NCBI GenBank assembly: GCA_001184405.1
Contig: LFMX01000034.1
Coordinates: 1 to 51,684 of the forward strand
Source of the DNA: Candidatus Burkholderia humilis
GTDB taxonomy: Bacteria > Pseudomonadota > Gammaproteobacteria > Burkholderiales > Burkholderiaceae
Length of the DNA stretch: 51,684 nt
Direction of reading: 5' to 3'
The translations under genes were made by a program, and so were the position numbers. This document shows positions 39,440 to 47,985 of the stretch, in pieces. The notes below the pieces were generated by a model. It saw only the letters and a program-made list of their open reading frames with translations, was not told where the DNA came from and ran no database searches. The stretch's first letter is position 1. Each line of letters opens with the position of its first letter.

Positions 39440-41178
39440 ATGACCGACTTCCTCGCTTCACACGATCTCCCGGCGCGCTGGCAAGGTCGGCACGTCTTCA
39501 CGCTGCTGTTCACCCAGTTCGACGAACCCGCTTTTCTCAATGCCTTGCAATGCTGGCGCGCCGATTCATCGCGCTGCGGGCGGCTGCATTGCATCGCGGT
39601 TGCGCCGCTTTCCGTGCTCGATTCGCGTCCCGGCAACGCCGAACTCGCGCGCGTCTGGCCGATGCGCGTCGCGGGCCTGCATCGGCTCGAATTCGACGAT
39701 GCGCGCGCCGTGCTCACGCTCGCCATCGGCGATTGCGCCGATATGCTGTCCAAAGTGTGGACGCGTTCGAAGTCGATGCATCGGCGAGCGACGACCCGAA
39801 GCGCATCGCGAAAACGCTCGCGCGCTTTGCCGCCGACGGCGCGACCCTGCACGCGCCGATCACGCCAACACTCGAGAGCGCGCTGAAATCGTCCGACTTC
39901 GACCTCGACGCGCAACGCAACGTCGCGCGATTCACGCCACGCTGGCGCGTGCGCCGCCATGAACTGCCGCTTGCGCTTGATGTTCCCCAACGCAACGCTA
40001 TTGTCATCGGCGCGGGGCTTGCGGGATGCGCCGTGACCGCGCGGCTCGCATCGCACGGTTGGCGCGTCACGCTGATCGATCGCCATGCGATGCCCGCGCG
40101 CGATGCATCGGGCAACCCGGCGGACGTGTTTCATCCGATCGTCTGGCGCGACGACAGCGTCGCCGCACGCCTCACGCCTCACGCCTCACGCGCGCGGGAT
40201 TTCTGTACGCGCTCGACCGCTGGCAGGCGCTCGAAAACGCGGGCCACGAACTGCATCGCAGCCGCGACGGTTTGCTGCAAATCGCCGATTCCGCCGACGA
40301 TGCGCAGGCGCTGGCCATCGCCATCGAACGATTCGGTTTTCTGCGCGATTATGTCACGCCGGCGACGCCGCAAGACGCGACGCGCATCGCGGGCGTGGAC
40401 GTATCGCGCGGCGGCTGGTTCTTTGCGCGTGGCGATGCGGTATCGCCGGGCGCGATCTGCCGCGCGCAGATCGCGCCCGGCGACGCTGTGCGCATGCGGT
40501 TCGAAACAGAAGTCGCGCGTATCGAACGAATTGAAAACCGCTGGCGCGCGTTCGATGCAAACGGCGATGAAATCGCCAACGTGAGCTTCATGGTGCTCGC
40601 GAACGCACACGATGCCGCGCGTCTCGCCAACCTCCACGGACAGCCGACAGGCACAACGTGCGCGGATAACTCACGCTGCTCAACGCCTCGCCGCTCGATG
40701 CGCTGCGCGTGCCGGTCATCGGCACGACATACGACATCGACGGTCCGGATCGCGAAATACGCGCGGCGGGGCATGCGGAAAACATCGAACGCGTCGCGCA
40801 GATGCTGCCAGCACTCGCGCAATCGCCGTATACGGCAAACGAGGCCGCGTCGCGTTTCGCTGCGTAACGAGCGATCGCATGCCGATGATCGGCCAGCTCG
40901 CCGATGAAACCGCTGCGCGCCGCGACGCCCGCGCGCTTTCCGGCGCCTGGCCGCTCGACTTGCCGCGCATGCCGGGTCTTTACGGCGCGTTCGCATTCGG
41001 ATCGCGCGGCCTCGTGTGGGCGACGCTTGCCGCGGAACTGATCGCATCGCAGATAGAAGGCGAGCCGTGGCCGATCGAGCGCGAACTGGCGGAAGCTGTG
41101 GATAACCCGTCGGTTTACCGGAGAAACTCGTGTGAACTCGTTGTGCACGTAAACGGGACAACCGGAACGCCCACGTAA
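39440..41178 (+). pseudogene. mnmC: MnmC, tRNA 5-methylaminomethyl-2-thiouridine biosynthesis protein, heavily degraded
   Basis: MnmC makes the last steps of mnm5s2U at the tRNA wobble position. The N-part (ASHDLPARWQGRHVFTLLF, CWRADSSRCGRLHCIAVAPL, VLTLAIGDCADMLSKV) shifts at 39756-39759 (extra TG) to DAFEVDASASDDPKRIAKTL, then the FAD domain NAIVIGAGLAGCAVTARLAS and DVFHPIVWRDDSVAARLT. A triplicated CTCACGC at 40171-40191 adds 14 nt before AGFLYALDRWQALENAGHEL. Another shift near 40650, TAA at 40667-40669 inside RG-LTLLNASPLDALR, and a shift near 40840 precede FRCVTSDRMPMIGQLADETA. At least four frameshifts and one nonsense: clearly non-functional. Confidence 0.88.
40171..40191 (+). repeat. 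7-bp tandem triplication in mnmC
   Basis: CTCACGC occurs three times head to tail; a single copy restores the expected RLTRAGFL reading. The 14 added bases shift the frame, a replication-slippage event rather than a sequencing artefact. Confidence 0.9.
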
Positions 41179-41286
41179 ACCGCCAAGAAGTTGTTCCGAG
41201 TTAACCGCGCGGCGCGAACATGTTTACGGTGAGCTTCTGCTTTCCATAACGGATTGATTGGAAAGATGAAACGACGGTTATCCACA
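41097..41286. other. Two perfect DnaA-box 9-mers in inverted orientation
   Basis: TGTGGATAA at 41097-41105 (inside the mnmC remnant) and TTATCCACA at 41278-41286, the consensus DnaA box on opposite strands 180 bp apart, followed by an AT-rich stretch at about 41300-41345. This could be coincidence or a DnaA-binding site; it does not look like a complete oriC. Confidence 0.35.
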
Positions 41287-41824
41287 GACGCGGCGTGTGC
41301 TTGTTAAATACTACAACATTTATATACAGTAATCTTGTAAACATCTGAAGCCGATGCTGCCGGCAGAACACGCGCAGGAAAACCGCCGGTCAGCCTTGCC
41401 TCGGCGAGATCATCGACCAGTCGCTTTTATTTCAGAGAAATCATGCGCTTGGACTTAATCTGTTGCAGGCGTCGACATATGGCACAATCGCGCTTCTTCC
41501 TGCGTCGCACCGATCGGATGGAACCGGCGCGAGTGCTTCAATGGAACGATGATTGCGGTCCAAGAATCTGATACCCAACGCCGCTTCATCGTTTGCCGTA
41601 TACGGCCGCTTTATTGCGGCGGGGCGCATACGTCGTCTAATTCGTGCACGGCCTGTTCCGTGACGCCGTGTTCGTTCGCATTTCGTTTCGCCTGAATGAA
41701 CCCATGCTCGTCCTGTCCGACGAGTCGCACCGATGTGCCTCGCTGTCATGAGCGTAGCCGAAAGCTGGCTTAAGTGCGTCGTGTGCGGTAGTCGTGCAGC
41801 AGCAACGAAGGAGAAGCCCATAAG
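41179..41824. other. Intergenic region between mnmC and the antiporter gene
   Basis: 650 bp without a convincing gene. It includes one DnaA-box match and an AT-rich block (about 41300-41345). A 126-codon minus-strand frame (41441-41821) has no protein-like features. Confidence 0.4.
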
Positions 41825-43027
41825 ATGAATTCGGCATTTTCATTTCTGCCCGCGTGGCCGCTCGAACCCGACGCCATTCTGTGGGCCGGTCTCGCGCTCG
41901 TCACGGCGGGACTCGCCGGAGAACTGTTGTGGCGCGCATGGCGTCTGCCGCGCATCACGGGGTACGCGGTGATCGGATTGATCGCCGGCAATGCGGGACT
42001 CGGCGTGATCGATTCCAGCGCGGGCGGTTTATCTCGTCCGCTGCTCGATGTCGCGCTCGGCCTTTTGCTGTTCGAATTGGGCGGCCGGCTGGACTTGCGC
42101 TGGATCCACCGCAATCCGTATCTCATTTTGTCGAGCATCGCGGAGGCGACGCTCACGTTCGGTTTCGTGCTGATCGCGCTGACGCTGCTTAATGTGCCGA
42201 CGATGCCGTCGATCGTGATCGCGTCGATCGCGATGGCGACATCGCCCGCGATGGTCATCCAGCTAAAGACCGAGCTGCGCGCCGAAGGACAGGTCACGCA
42301 GCGTCTTTTGACCTTGACCGCGCTTAACAGCATGTATGCGGTCGTCGTCGAAAAACTCGCGGCGGGCGTGCTGCATCAGGAGATTTACGGCAACACGTTT
42401 GCGACGATCCTTCAGCCGCTTTATCTGCTGATCGGCTCGCTCGTGCTCGCGTTCCTGCTTGCGCGCGCGTGCAACATGCTGGTCCGCCGTCTGCCCGCTA
42501 ACGACGAGCATTCGTTCGTCGCGCTCTTCGGTCTCGTGCTGCTGGCGATCGCCATTTCGCACATCTTCAAGTTGTCGACAATTCTCGCGCTGCTGGCGGC
42601 GGGCATCATCGTGAAGAATGCGGATGAGCGGCCGCAGCTTTGGCCGTCGCATTTCGGCTCGGCCGGATGGCTGCTGACCGTGATTCTGTTCGCGCTCACG
42701 CTCACGTCGTTTCAGTGGCGCGACATTCTGCTCGGCGGCGTTGCAGCGATCGTGCTGATCGTTGCGCGTTTCATCGGCAAACTGCTCGGCGTGCTGATTT
42801 TCGCGAAACCGAGCGGCCTGAACTGGAAGCAGGGCGCGGCGCTCGGCGTCGCGCTCACACCGATGTCCGCGCTCGCGTATCTGCTCGTCGACGACATGTA
42901 CGTGCTTTATCCGGACTACGACCCGACCTTGCGCGCGATCGTCATGTGCTCGATCGTCTTGCTGCAAATCGTGTCGCCGTTCCTCGTGTACCGTAGCTTG
43001 TCCGCCGTCGGCGAGCGGCGCGAATGA
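41825..43027 (+). CDS. Cation/proton antiporter (KefB/CPA2 type, membrane domain only)
   Basis: Intact, 400 residues, about 11-12 membrane segments, with CPA2 landmarks: LPRITGYAVIGLIAGNAGLG (TM2 GY-IGLIAG), LDVALGLLLFELGGRLDLRW, ASIAMATSPAMVIQLKTELR (the discontinuous helix region), STILALLAAGIIVKNADERP, WKQGAALGVALTPMSALAYL. It exchanges H+ for Na+ or K+ across the inner membrane. The C-terminal RCK/TrkA-N domain of full KefB/KefC is absent. Its TGA lies 65 bp before the YbdK-type ligase, suggesting co-transcription. Confidence 0.88.
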   Translation: MNSAFSFLPAWPLEPDAILWAGLALVTAGLAGELLWRAWRLPRITGYAVIGLIAGNAGLGVIDSSAGGLSRPLLDVALGLLLFELGGRLDLRWIHRNPYLILSSIAEATLTFGFVLIALTLLNVPTMPSIVIASIAMATSPAMVIQLKTELRAEGQVTQRLLTLTALNSMYAVVVEKLAAGVLHQEIYGNTFATILQPLYLLIGSLVLAFLLARACNMLVRRLPANDEHSFVALFGLVLLAIAISHIFKLSTILALLAAGIIVKNADERPQLWPSHFGSAGWLLTVILFALTLTSFQWRDILLGGVAAIVLIVARFIGKLLGVLIFAKPSGLNWKQGAALGVALTPMSALAYLLVDDMYVLYPDYDPTLRAIVMCSIVLLQIVSPFLVYRSLSAVGERRE

Positions 43028-43092
43028 GCGTTGCGCATCGGTTGAATCGTTACGCTTCGCGTCGCTAAAGCATTGATCATTCAAGAGGCGTC

Positions 43093-44208
43093 ATGGCACT
43101 CGAACCCTTTGTCAACTCCGAGCCCTTCACGTTCGGCGTCGAGCTGGAGATCCAGGTTGTCAACACGCACGATTACGATCTGACGCGCGCCGCGTCGGAT
43201 CTCATGCGTCTCATCAAGGACGAAAAGATTCCCGGCAATATCACGCCGGAAATCACCGAAAGCATGATCGAACTGTCGACGGGCATCTGCACGACGCACG
43301 AGCAGGCCGTCACCGATCTACGCGCCATCCGCGATGTGCTCGCCGCCGCCGCCGATCAGCTCAATGTCGGGCTGGCGGGCGGCGGCACGCATGCGTTCCA
43401 GCAATGGAGCGAGCGGCAAATCTACGACGCGCCGCGCTTTCAGTACATCTCCGAACTCTATGGCTATCTGGCCAAGCAGTTCACAGTGTTCGGGCAACAC
43501 GTGCATATCGGCTGTCCGGATCCGAACAGCGCGCTGTTCCTGCTGCATTCGATGTCGCGTTATATCCCGCATTTCATAGCGCTGTCGGCATCGTCGCCGT
43601 ACATTCAGGGCGTCGATACGGGCTTTCATTCGGCGCGGCTCAACTCGGTGTTCGCGTTTCCGCTGTCCGGACGCGCGCCATTCGTGCTGACTTGGGAAGG
43701 CTTCGAGGAATACTTCTCGAAGATGGTCAACACGGGCGTCGTCAACAGTATGAAGGACTTTTACTGGGATATCCGTCCCAAGCCCGGCTTCGGCACGATC
43801 GAAGTGCGCGTGATGGATACGCCGCTTTCCGTGGATCGCGCGGCGGCGATCGCCTGCTACATCCAGACGCTGTCGCGCTATCTGCTGCTCGACAAGCCGC
43901 TCACGCTGAAGGAAGACGATTACCTCGTCTACACGTTCAACCGCTTCGAGGCGTGCCGCTTCGGGCTGGGCGGCACGTGCATCCATCCGCAGACGGGCGA
44001 GCGGCGGACCATCGCCGAAGACATTCTCGCGACGCTTGACGTGCTAGTGCCGCATGTCGAAGCGCTCGGCTCGCAGGAAGCGCTGCGCCAAGTCGGCGAT
44101 ATCGTGCGCGGCGGTATCAACGATGCGACCTGGCTGCGTGACGTTTTCGCGAAAGAGAAATCGCTGCACGAGGCAGTTCGCCAGCAGTGTCTGCAGTGGC
44201 GTCGATAA
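43093..44208 (+). CDS. YbdK-family carboxylate-amine ligase (glutamate-cysteine ligase 2 type)
   Basis: Intact, 371 residues. Typical YbdK features: [100 protein letters not shown]. The family has weak glutamate-cysteine ligase activity in E. coli, but its true role is unclear. Here a full GshA exists at 18541, so another amine ligase function is likely. Followed by a strong terminator at 44248. Confidence 0.92.
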   Translation: MALEPFVNSEPFTFGVELEIQVVNTHDYDLTRAASDLMRLIKDEKIPGNITPEITESMIELSTGICTTHEQAVTDLRAIRDVLAAAADQLNVGLAGGGTHAFQQWSERQIYDAPRFQYISELYGYLAKQFTVFGQHVHIGCPDPNSALFLLHSMSRYIPHFIALSASSPYIQGVDTGFHSARLNSVFAFPLSGRAPFVLTWEGFEEYFSKMVNTGVVNSMKDFYWDIRPKPGFGTIEVRVMDTPLSVDRAAAIACYIQTLSRYLLLDKPLTLKEDDYLVYTFNRFEACRFGLGGTCIHPQTGERRTIAEDILATLDVLVPHVEALGSQEALRQVGDIVRGGINDATWLRDVFAKEKSLHEAVRQQCLQWRR

Positions 44209-44247
44209 CGCTGCGCCTGCGCATTCGAAGTGTTTGGAATGAAGACG

Positions 44248-44284
44248 AAAGGTTGATTCGAAGAAATTCGAATCAACCTTTTTT
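44248..44284 (+). terminator. Rho-independent terminator after the YbdK-type gene
   Basis: GGTTGATTCGAA, loop GAAA, TTCGAATCAACC, flanked by AAA and six T residues: a perfect 12-bp stem extended by A-T pairs, 40 bp after the stop codon. Confidence 0.92.
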
Positions 44285-44905
44285 CTGGCGCGATGTGAAT
44301 GAAACGTGTGCATGCGCCGAGTTCAGAATAAAGCGCTCGCGTCAACGTTTGAAAGTATGCGATCGAGTTTTTTTAAGCTTTGCTTCGAGAATGCGTTACA
44401 CACGTAATCGTTGACAGCACGGCATGTGCTTTGCTATGGACAACGTCAGAAAGTAGTGCAAAGTCAACGTTTTAACGAAACGATAACTGCATGAACAACT
44501 TGTGTGTGTGTCATCACAGACGAAGCGTTTCCAGATCATGATTCAACGCGCGTGACCTTTATCCGGAAATCGAGCAGAATCTCAATCGATACTTTTCCCC
44601 GGGTTATCGACAGTGCTGAGTGGATAATTAAGGTGTACGTTTGTTCTTAGTCGCTTAGAATGGCGACTTTGCGTTATAGTCGGGCAAAAGATCAGCGCCA
44701 GAGGCAGGTCATAAGAAGGCGCATAACGAAGAGGTGTGCAATGTCCCCATTCGGGTATATCGAATTGTCTGGTACGCCTGAATTTTGAGACGGCGGGGAC
44801 CACGGTCGAGGGCGGTTCTCCGGGGTGTGGCAACGTGCCTCAGAGGCGGTTTGTCGAGTGGGGTGTTAGCGGCGGTATGCGCGACACGCGCCGTCAATAC
44901 TACAC
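44285..44905. other. Intergenic region before the MarR-type gene
   Basis: 620 bp without a recognisable gene. It contains a plausible sigma-70 promoter, TTGACA at 44411-44416 and TATGGA at 44435-44440 (18-bp spacer), rightward, but far from the next start codon. No RNA family was recognised. Confidence 0.35.
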
Positions 44906-45571
44906 ATGAACAACAAGCGAAATACTATGAGTGAAGGCGTATATGGAGAGCAGCCGACGGGGCGGGTGACCCACGGTTTGCTGAGGCTGAGCACGGCGAT
45001 GCGCAGCCAGGCTTGGGAATGGGCTGAGGGCGCGGGGCTCACGCCAACCCAAGGCGAGATTCTCGTGTTGCTGATGCAGCGTAAGGGACCGATGCGTCTC
45101 GGCGAGATCGCACGTGAAACGGCACTGACCGCTGCAACGACGAGCGATGCCGTGAGCACGCTCGAAGGCAAGGGTCTCGTCGAAAAGCGTCGCGCGCTCG
45201 ACGACGGCCGGGCGCTGGCTGTGCGCCTGACCGCACGCGGGCGCACCGCGGCGAAGAAGGCGCTGCAATGGCCGGGTTTTCTCGCGAAGGCGGTCGGCAT
45301 GCTGAAGGACGACGAGCAATCGGCGTTTTATCGCACGCTGCTCAAGACGATCCATCATCTCGAATCGCAACAGCAGATTCCGGCGCACCGCATGTGTCTG
45401 TCCTGCGCGCATTTCGAAGCCAGCAAGAACCCGAAGAAGACCAAGCATCACTGCAATCTTCTGCAAATCGACATGGCGGATACCGATCTGCGTCTGGACT
45501 GTTCGGTATACGAAGAAGCCGACGTCTCTACGCAGAAGAAGAGCTGGAAAATCTTCGCGCAAATCGCCTGA
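44906..45571 (+). CDS. MarR-family regulator with C-terminal Cys/His cluster
   Basis: Intact, 221 residues. The N-terminal two-thirds is a MarR winged helix (LTPTQGEILVLLMQRKG, LGEIARETALTAATTSDAVS, LVEKRRALDDGRALAVRLTA). Residues about 165-205 carry RMCLSCAHFEAS, KHHCNLLQIDMADTDL and RLDCSVYEEAD: four Cys and neighbouring His suggesting a bound zinc or iron-sulfur centre, seen in a subset of MarR proteins. This points to metal or redox sensing. An in-frame ATG seven codons in (44927) could be the true start. Target genes are not evident from context. Confidence 0.85.
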   Translation: MNNKRNTMSEGVYGEQPTGRVTHGLLRLSTAMRSQAWEWAEGAGLTPTQGEILVLLMQRKGPMRLGEIARETALTAATTSDAVSTLEGKGLVEKRRALDDGRALAVRLTARGRTAAKKALQWPGFLAKAVGMLKDDEQSAFYRTLLKTIHHLESQQQIPAHRMCLSCAHFEASKNPKKTKHHCNLLQIDMADTDLRLDCSVYEEADVSTQKKSWKIFAQIA

Positions 45572-45731
45572 CGCTGCGCCCGCGTTTTTCGCGGGCGAAG
45601 TTCATCGGCAGGAAGTCGCTGTGAGGCTGCGGCGAGTCGGTTAGACTGTGCCCGTCGCGCCTCACCGCGAGGCGCGGCTCGTCCTTGTTTTCAGTGCGAG
45701 CCAAGTACCGTCCGAATCACGGAAACCGCCG

Positions 45732-46463
45732 ATGAAAGATGAAGTCCTGGCGATTCGCCATGTCCATTTCGAAGACCTCGGATGTCTCGAACTCGTGTTC
45801 GGTGAGCGCGGCCATCTGGTCCGCTATCTCGATGTCGGCCGCGCGCGCATCGATGCGCCCAATCCGCTCGATCCTTCTTTGCTTGTCGTGCTGGGCGGCC
45901 CGCTCGGCGCGTATGACGAGGCCAACTATCCGCATCTCACGCCGCTTTTGTCCATGCTCGAAAATCGAAAAGCGCATGGTGGCGGGGCTGCCGACCATCG
46001 GCATCTGTCTCGGTTCGCAGTTGATCGCGCGTGCGCTCGGTGCGCGCGTGTATCCGTCGGGCACGCTCGAACTCGGCTGGTCGCCGCTCACGCTGACCGA
46101 CGCCGGACGCGCGTCCGCGCTGCGTCATCTCGAAGCCGACGGCGCGCCCATTCCCGTTTTCCACTGGCATGGCGATACCTTCGATCTCCCCGATGGAGCG
46201 ACGCTGCTCGCATCGACGGAAAAATGCGCGCATCAGGCGTTCACGTGGAACGAGCATGTGCTCGCGCTGCAGTGTCATCCGGAAGTGTTGACGGACACCG
46301 CTTCGAGAGCCGGCTCGTCACCTATCCGGGCGATATCGCCAGCGCCGGCACCACGCCCGCCGCGTTGCGCGAAGCCACGCGCCAACACGGCCCGGCGCTC
46401 GAAAAAGCCGCCAGCGCGATGTTCTCCGAATGGCTCGATCGCTTCAGCAGCGCGCAAAGCTGA
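45732..46463 (+). pseudogene. Class I glutamine amidotransferase (GMP synthase-like), two compensating frameshifts
   Basis: ATG at 45732 opens ILAIRH-type start and ends of the open frame are genuine (HFEDLGCLELVFGERGHLVR, VVLGGPLGAYDEANYP; and YPGDIASAGTTPAALREATR at the end). Between about 45972 and 46296 the true sequence is in another frame: GLPTIGICLGSQLIARALGA with the nucleophile Cys, FHWHGDTFDLPDGATLLAST, and HVLALQCHPEV with the His-Glu of the triad. An extra G near 45972 and a missing C near 46296 explain it. The frame is open throughout, so automatic annotation may call it intact, though it lacks the catalytic residues. Confidence 0.87.
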
Positions 46464-46532
46464 ACCGCGTCTGCATGAAACAAGGCGCGGTGCTATTCTC
46501 GGTCGCTTCCATCTTCGCGACGAGCCCGCGCC

Positions 46533-47400
46533 ATGAGCGCGCTGTTCACTCCTACGACCTTACGTAGTCTTCAGCTTCCCAACCGCATCGTCATTTCGCT
46601 GATGTGCCAGTATTCCGCCGAACGCGGCGAAGCGACCGCGTGGCACATGATGCACCTCGGCTCGCTCGCGCTGTCCGGCGCGGCGATGCTGTTCATCAAA
46701 GCGACGGCGGTCGAGCCGGACGGACGCATCACGCCGGGCGATCTCGGCCTGTGGGATGACGCCACCGAAATCGCGTTGCGTCCGGTGCTCGCGGCTATCC
46801 GTCAGTATTCGAACATCGCCGTGACAATGCAGCTCGCGCACGCGGGACGCAAAGCATCGAGCAACAAGCCGTGGGACGGCGGGCAACTGATTTCCGTTGC
46901 GGACGGCGGCTGGACGAAATTTTCGATGCCGTGCGCGCCGCGTTTCCCGCCGATAAACCGGTCGGCGTGCGGGTATCGGCGACGGATTGGGTCGAGGGCG
47001 GATGGAATATCGAAGACACGATCGCGTTCGCGGCGGAGTTGAAGAAGCGCGGCGTCGACTGGATCGATGTCTCGTCGGGCGGTGTATCGCCGTTGCAGAA
47101 GATTACGCTCGAACCGGGCTATCAGGTGCCGTTCGCGCAAGCCGTGAAGGAAGCAACCGGCGTGACAACGATCGCCGTCGGACTGATCACGGAGGCAAAG
47201 CAGGCGGACGAGATCATCGAAAGCGGCAAGGCGGATTTCGTCGCGATTGCGCGCGGCGCTTTACGATCCGCGCTGGCCGTGGCACGCCGTCGCCGAACTC
47301 GGCGCGACCGTCGAAGTGCCGCCGCAATACTGACGTTCGCAGCCGCGCGAGCAAAAGCACTTGTTCGGCGATGTCGCGTTCGGTCAGCGACGCACGGCAG
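46533..47400 (+). pseudogene. NADH:flavin oxidoreductase (Old Yellow Enzyme, YqjM-like) with large deletion
   Basis: Residues 1-125 are normal (LFTPTTLRSLQLPNRIVI, MCQYSAERGEATAWHMMHLG, MQLAHAGRKASSNKPWDGGQ). At about 46916 the sequence jumps, out of frame, from VADGGW to EIFDAVRAAFPADKPVGVRV. Around 90 residues that normally hold the active-site HAAHGYLL and the Arg/Tyr region are lost. A missing G near 47255 shifts the end (GALYDPRWPWHAVAELGA), and TGA at 47331-47333 replaces the Trp of PPQYWRSQP. YqjM-type enzymes reduce activated C=C bonds with FMN and NAD(P)H. Confidence 0.88.
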
Positions 47401-47423
47401 GAGTGTACGATAACGAATCAGAC

Positions 47424-47462
47424 GAACGCGGCGCCTTCACCTTTTAGGCCGCCGCGTTTTTT
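47424..47462 (+). terminator. Rho-independent terminator before the SET-domain gene
   Basis: AACGCGGCGcC / GcCGCCGCGTT arms around an about 13-nt loop, ending in six T residues. It also argues against a SET-gene start at 47463. Confidence 0.75.
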
Positions 47463-47492
47463 ATGCCGGTTCGTTATTCAAGGATTCGTTCG

Positions 47493-47954
47493 ATGAGTTC
47501 ACGCAGGGTCGCCGTTCGCCGTTCGGGCGTGCATGGCAAGGGCGTTTTTGCCGTCCAGCCGATCGCCAGGGGCGACAAGGTGATGGAATACAAGGGCGAG
47601 CGCATCTCGTGGAAGGAAGCCTTGCGCCGCCATCCGCATAATCCGGAAGAGCCGAATCACACCTTTTATTTCGCGCTCGACGACGGCAGCGTGATCGACG
47701 GCAAGATCGACGGCAACAGCGCGAAGTACATCAACCATTCGTGCGCGCCGAATTGCGAGGCCGAGGAAGTGGAAGGGCGCGTGTTTATCCACGCGCTGCG
47801 CGATATCGAATCCGAAGAAGAGCTGAATTACGACTACGGGCTCGTGATCGACGGGCGCATCACGAAGGAGCTGAAGAAGGAATATGAATGCCGATGCGGC
47901 GCGAAGAAGTGCCGCGGAACCATGCTGGCAGTGAAAAAAGAGAAGAAGAAGTAA
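47493..47954 (+). CDS. SET-domain protein-lysine methyltransferase-like protein
   Basis: Intact; start at ATG 47493 chosen because an earlier in-frame ATG (47463) touches a terminator. 153 residues forming a complete SET fold: SGVHGKGVFAVQPIARGDKV (AdoMet-binding GxG), NHTFYFALDDGSVIDGKIDG, the NHSCAPNCEAEEVEGRV motif, EELNYDYGL with catalytic Tyr, and a post-SET CRCGAKKCRGTML with three Cys for zinc. Such short bacterial SET proteins are widespread in Burkholderia, and substrates are mostly unknown. The C-terminus is Lys-rich. Confidence 0.9.
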   Translation: MSSRRVAVRRSGVHGKGVFAVQPIARGDKVMEYKGERISWKEALRRHPHNPEEPNHTFYFALDDGSVIDGKIDGNSAKYINHSCAPNCEAEEVEGRVFIHALRDIESEEELNYDYGLVIDGRITKELKKEYECRCGAKKCRGTMLAVKKEKKK

Positions 47955-47985
47955 AAAAGCGCCGCGTTCGAACGCGGCGCTTTTT
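47953..47985. terminator. Bidirectional terminator between the SET and histidine kinase genes
   Basis: AAAAAAGCGCCGCG TTCGAA CGCGGCGCTTTTT: perfect stem of at least 11 bp with A-run before and T-run after. It sits directly after the SET stop and just before the kinase stop, serving both strands. Confidence 0.93.

Noticed and set aside
39234..39461. Lys/Arg-rich minus-strand frame between HU and mnmC, considered as a helicase tail.
   Set aside because: Too short and low in complexity to assign; no helicase motif nearby.
41441..41821. 126-codon minus-strand frame between mnmC and the antiporter.
   Set aside because: No hydrophobic core pattern, no family resemblance, poor start context.
44411..44440. 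Promoter TTGACA-18-TATGGA as evidence of a non-coding RNA gene.
   Set aside because: No terminator or conserved structure was found downstream before the MarR-type gene; kept only as a note in the intergenic entry.
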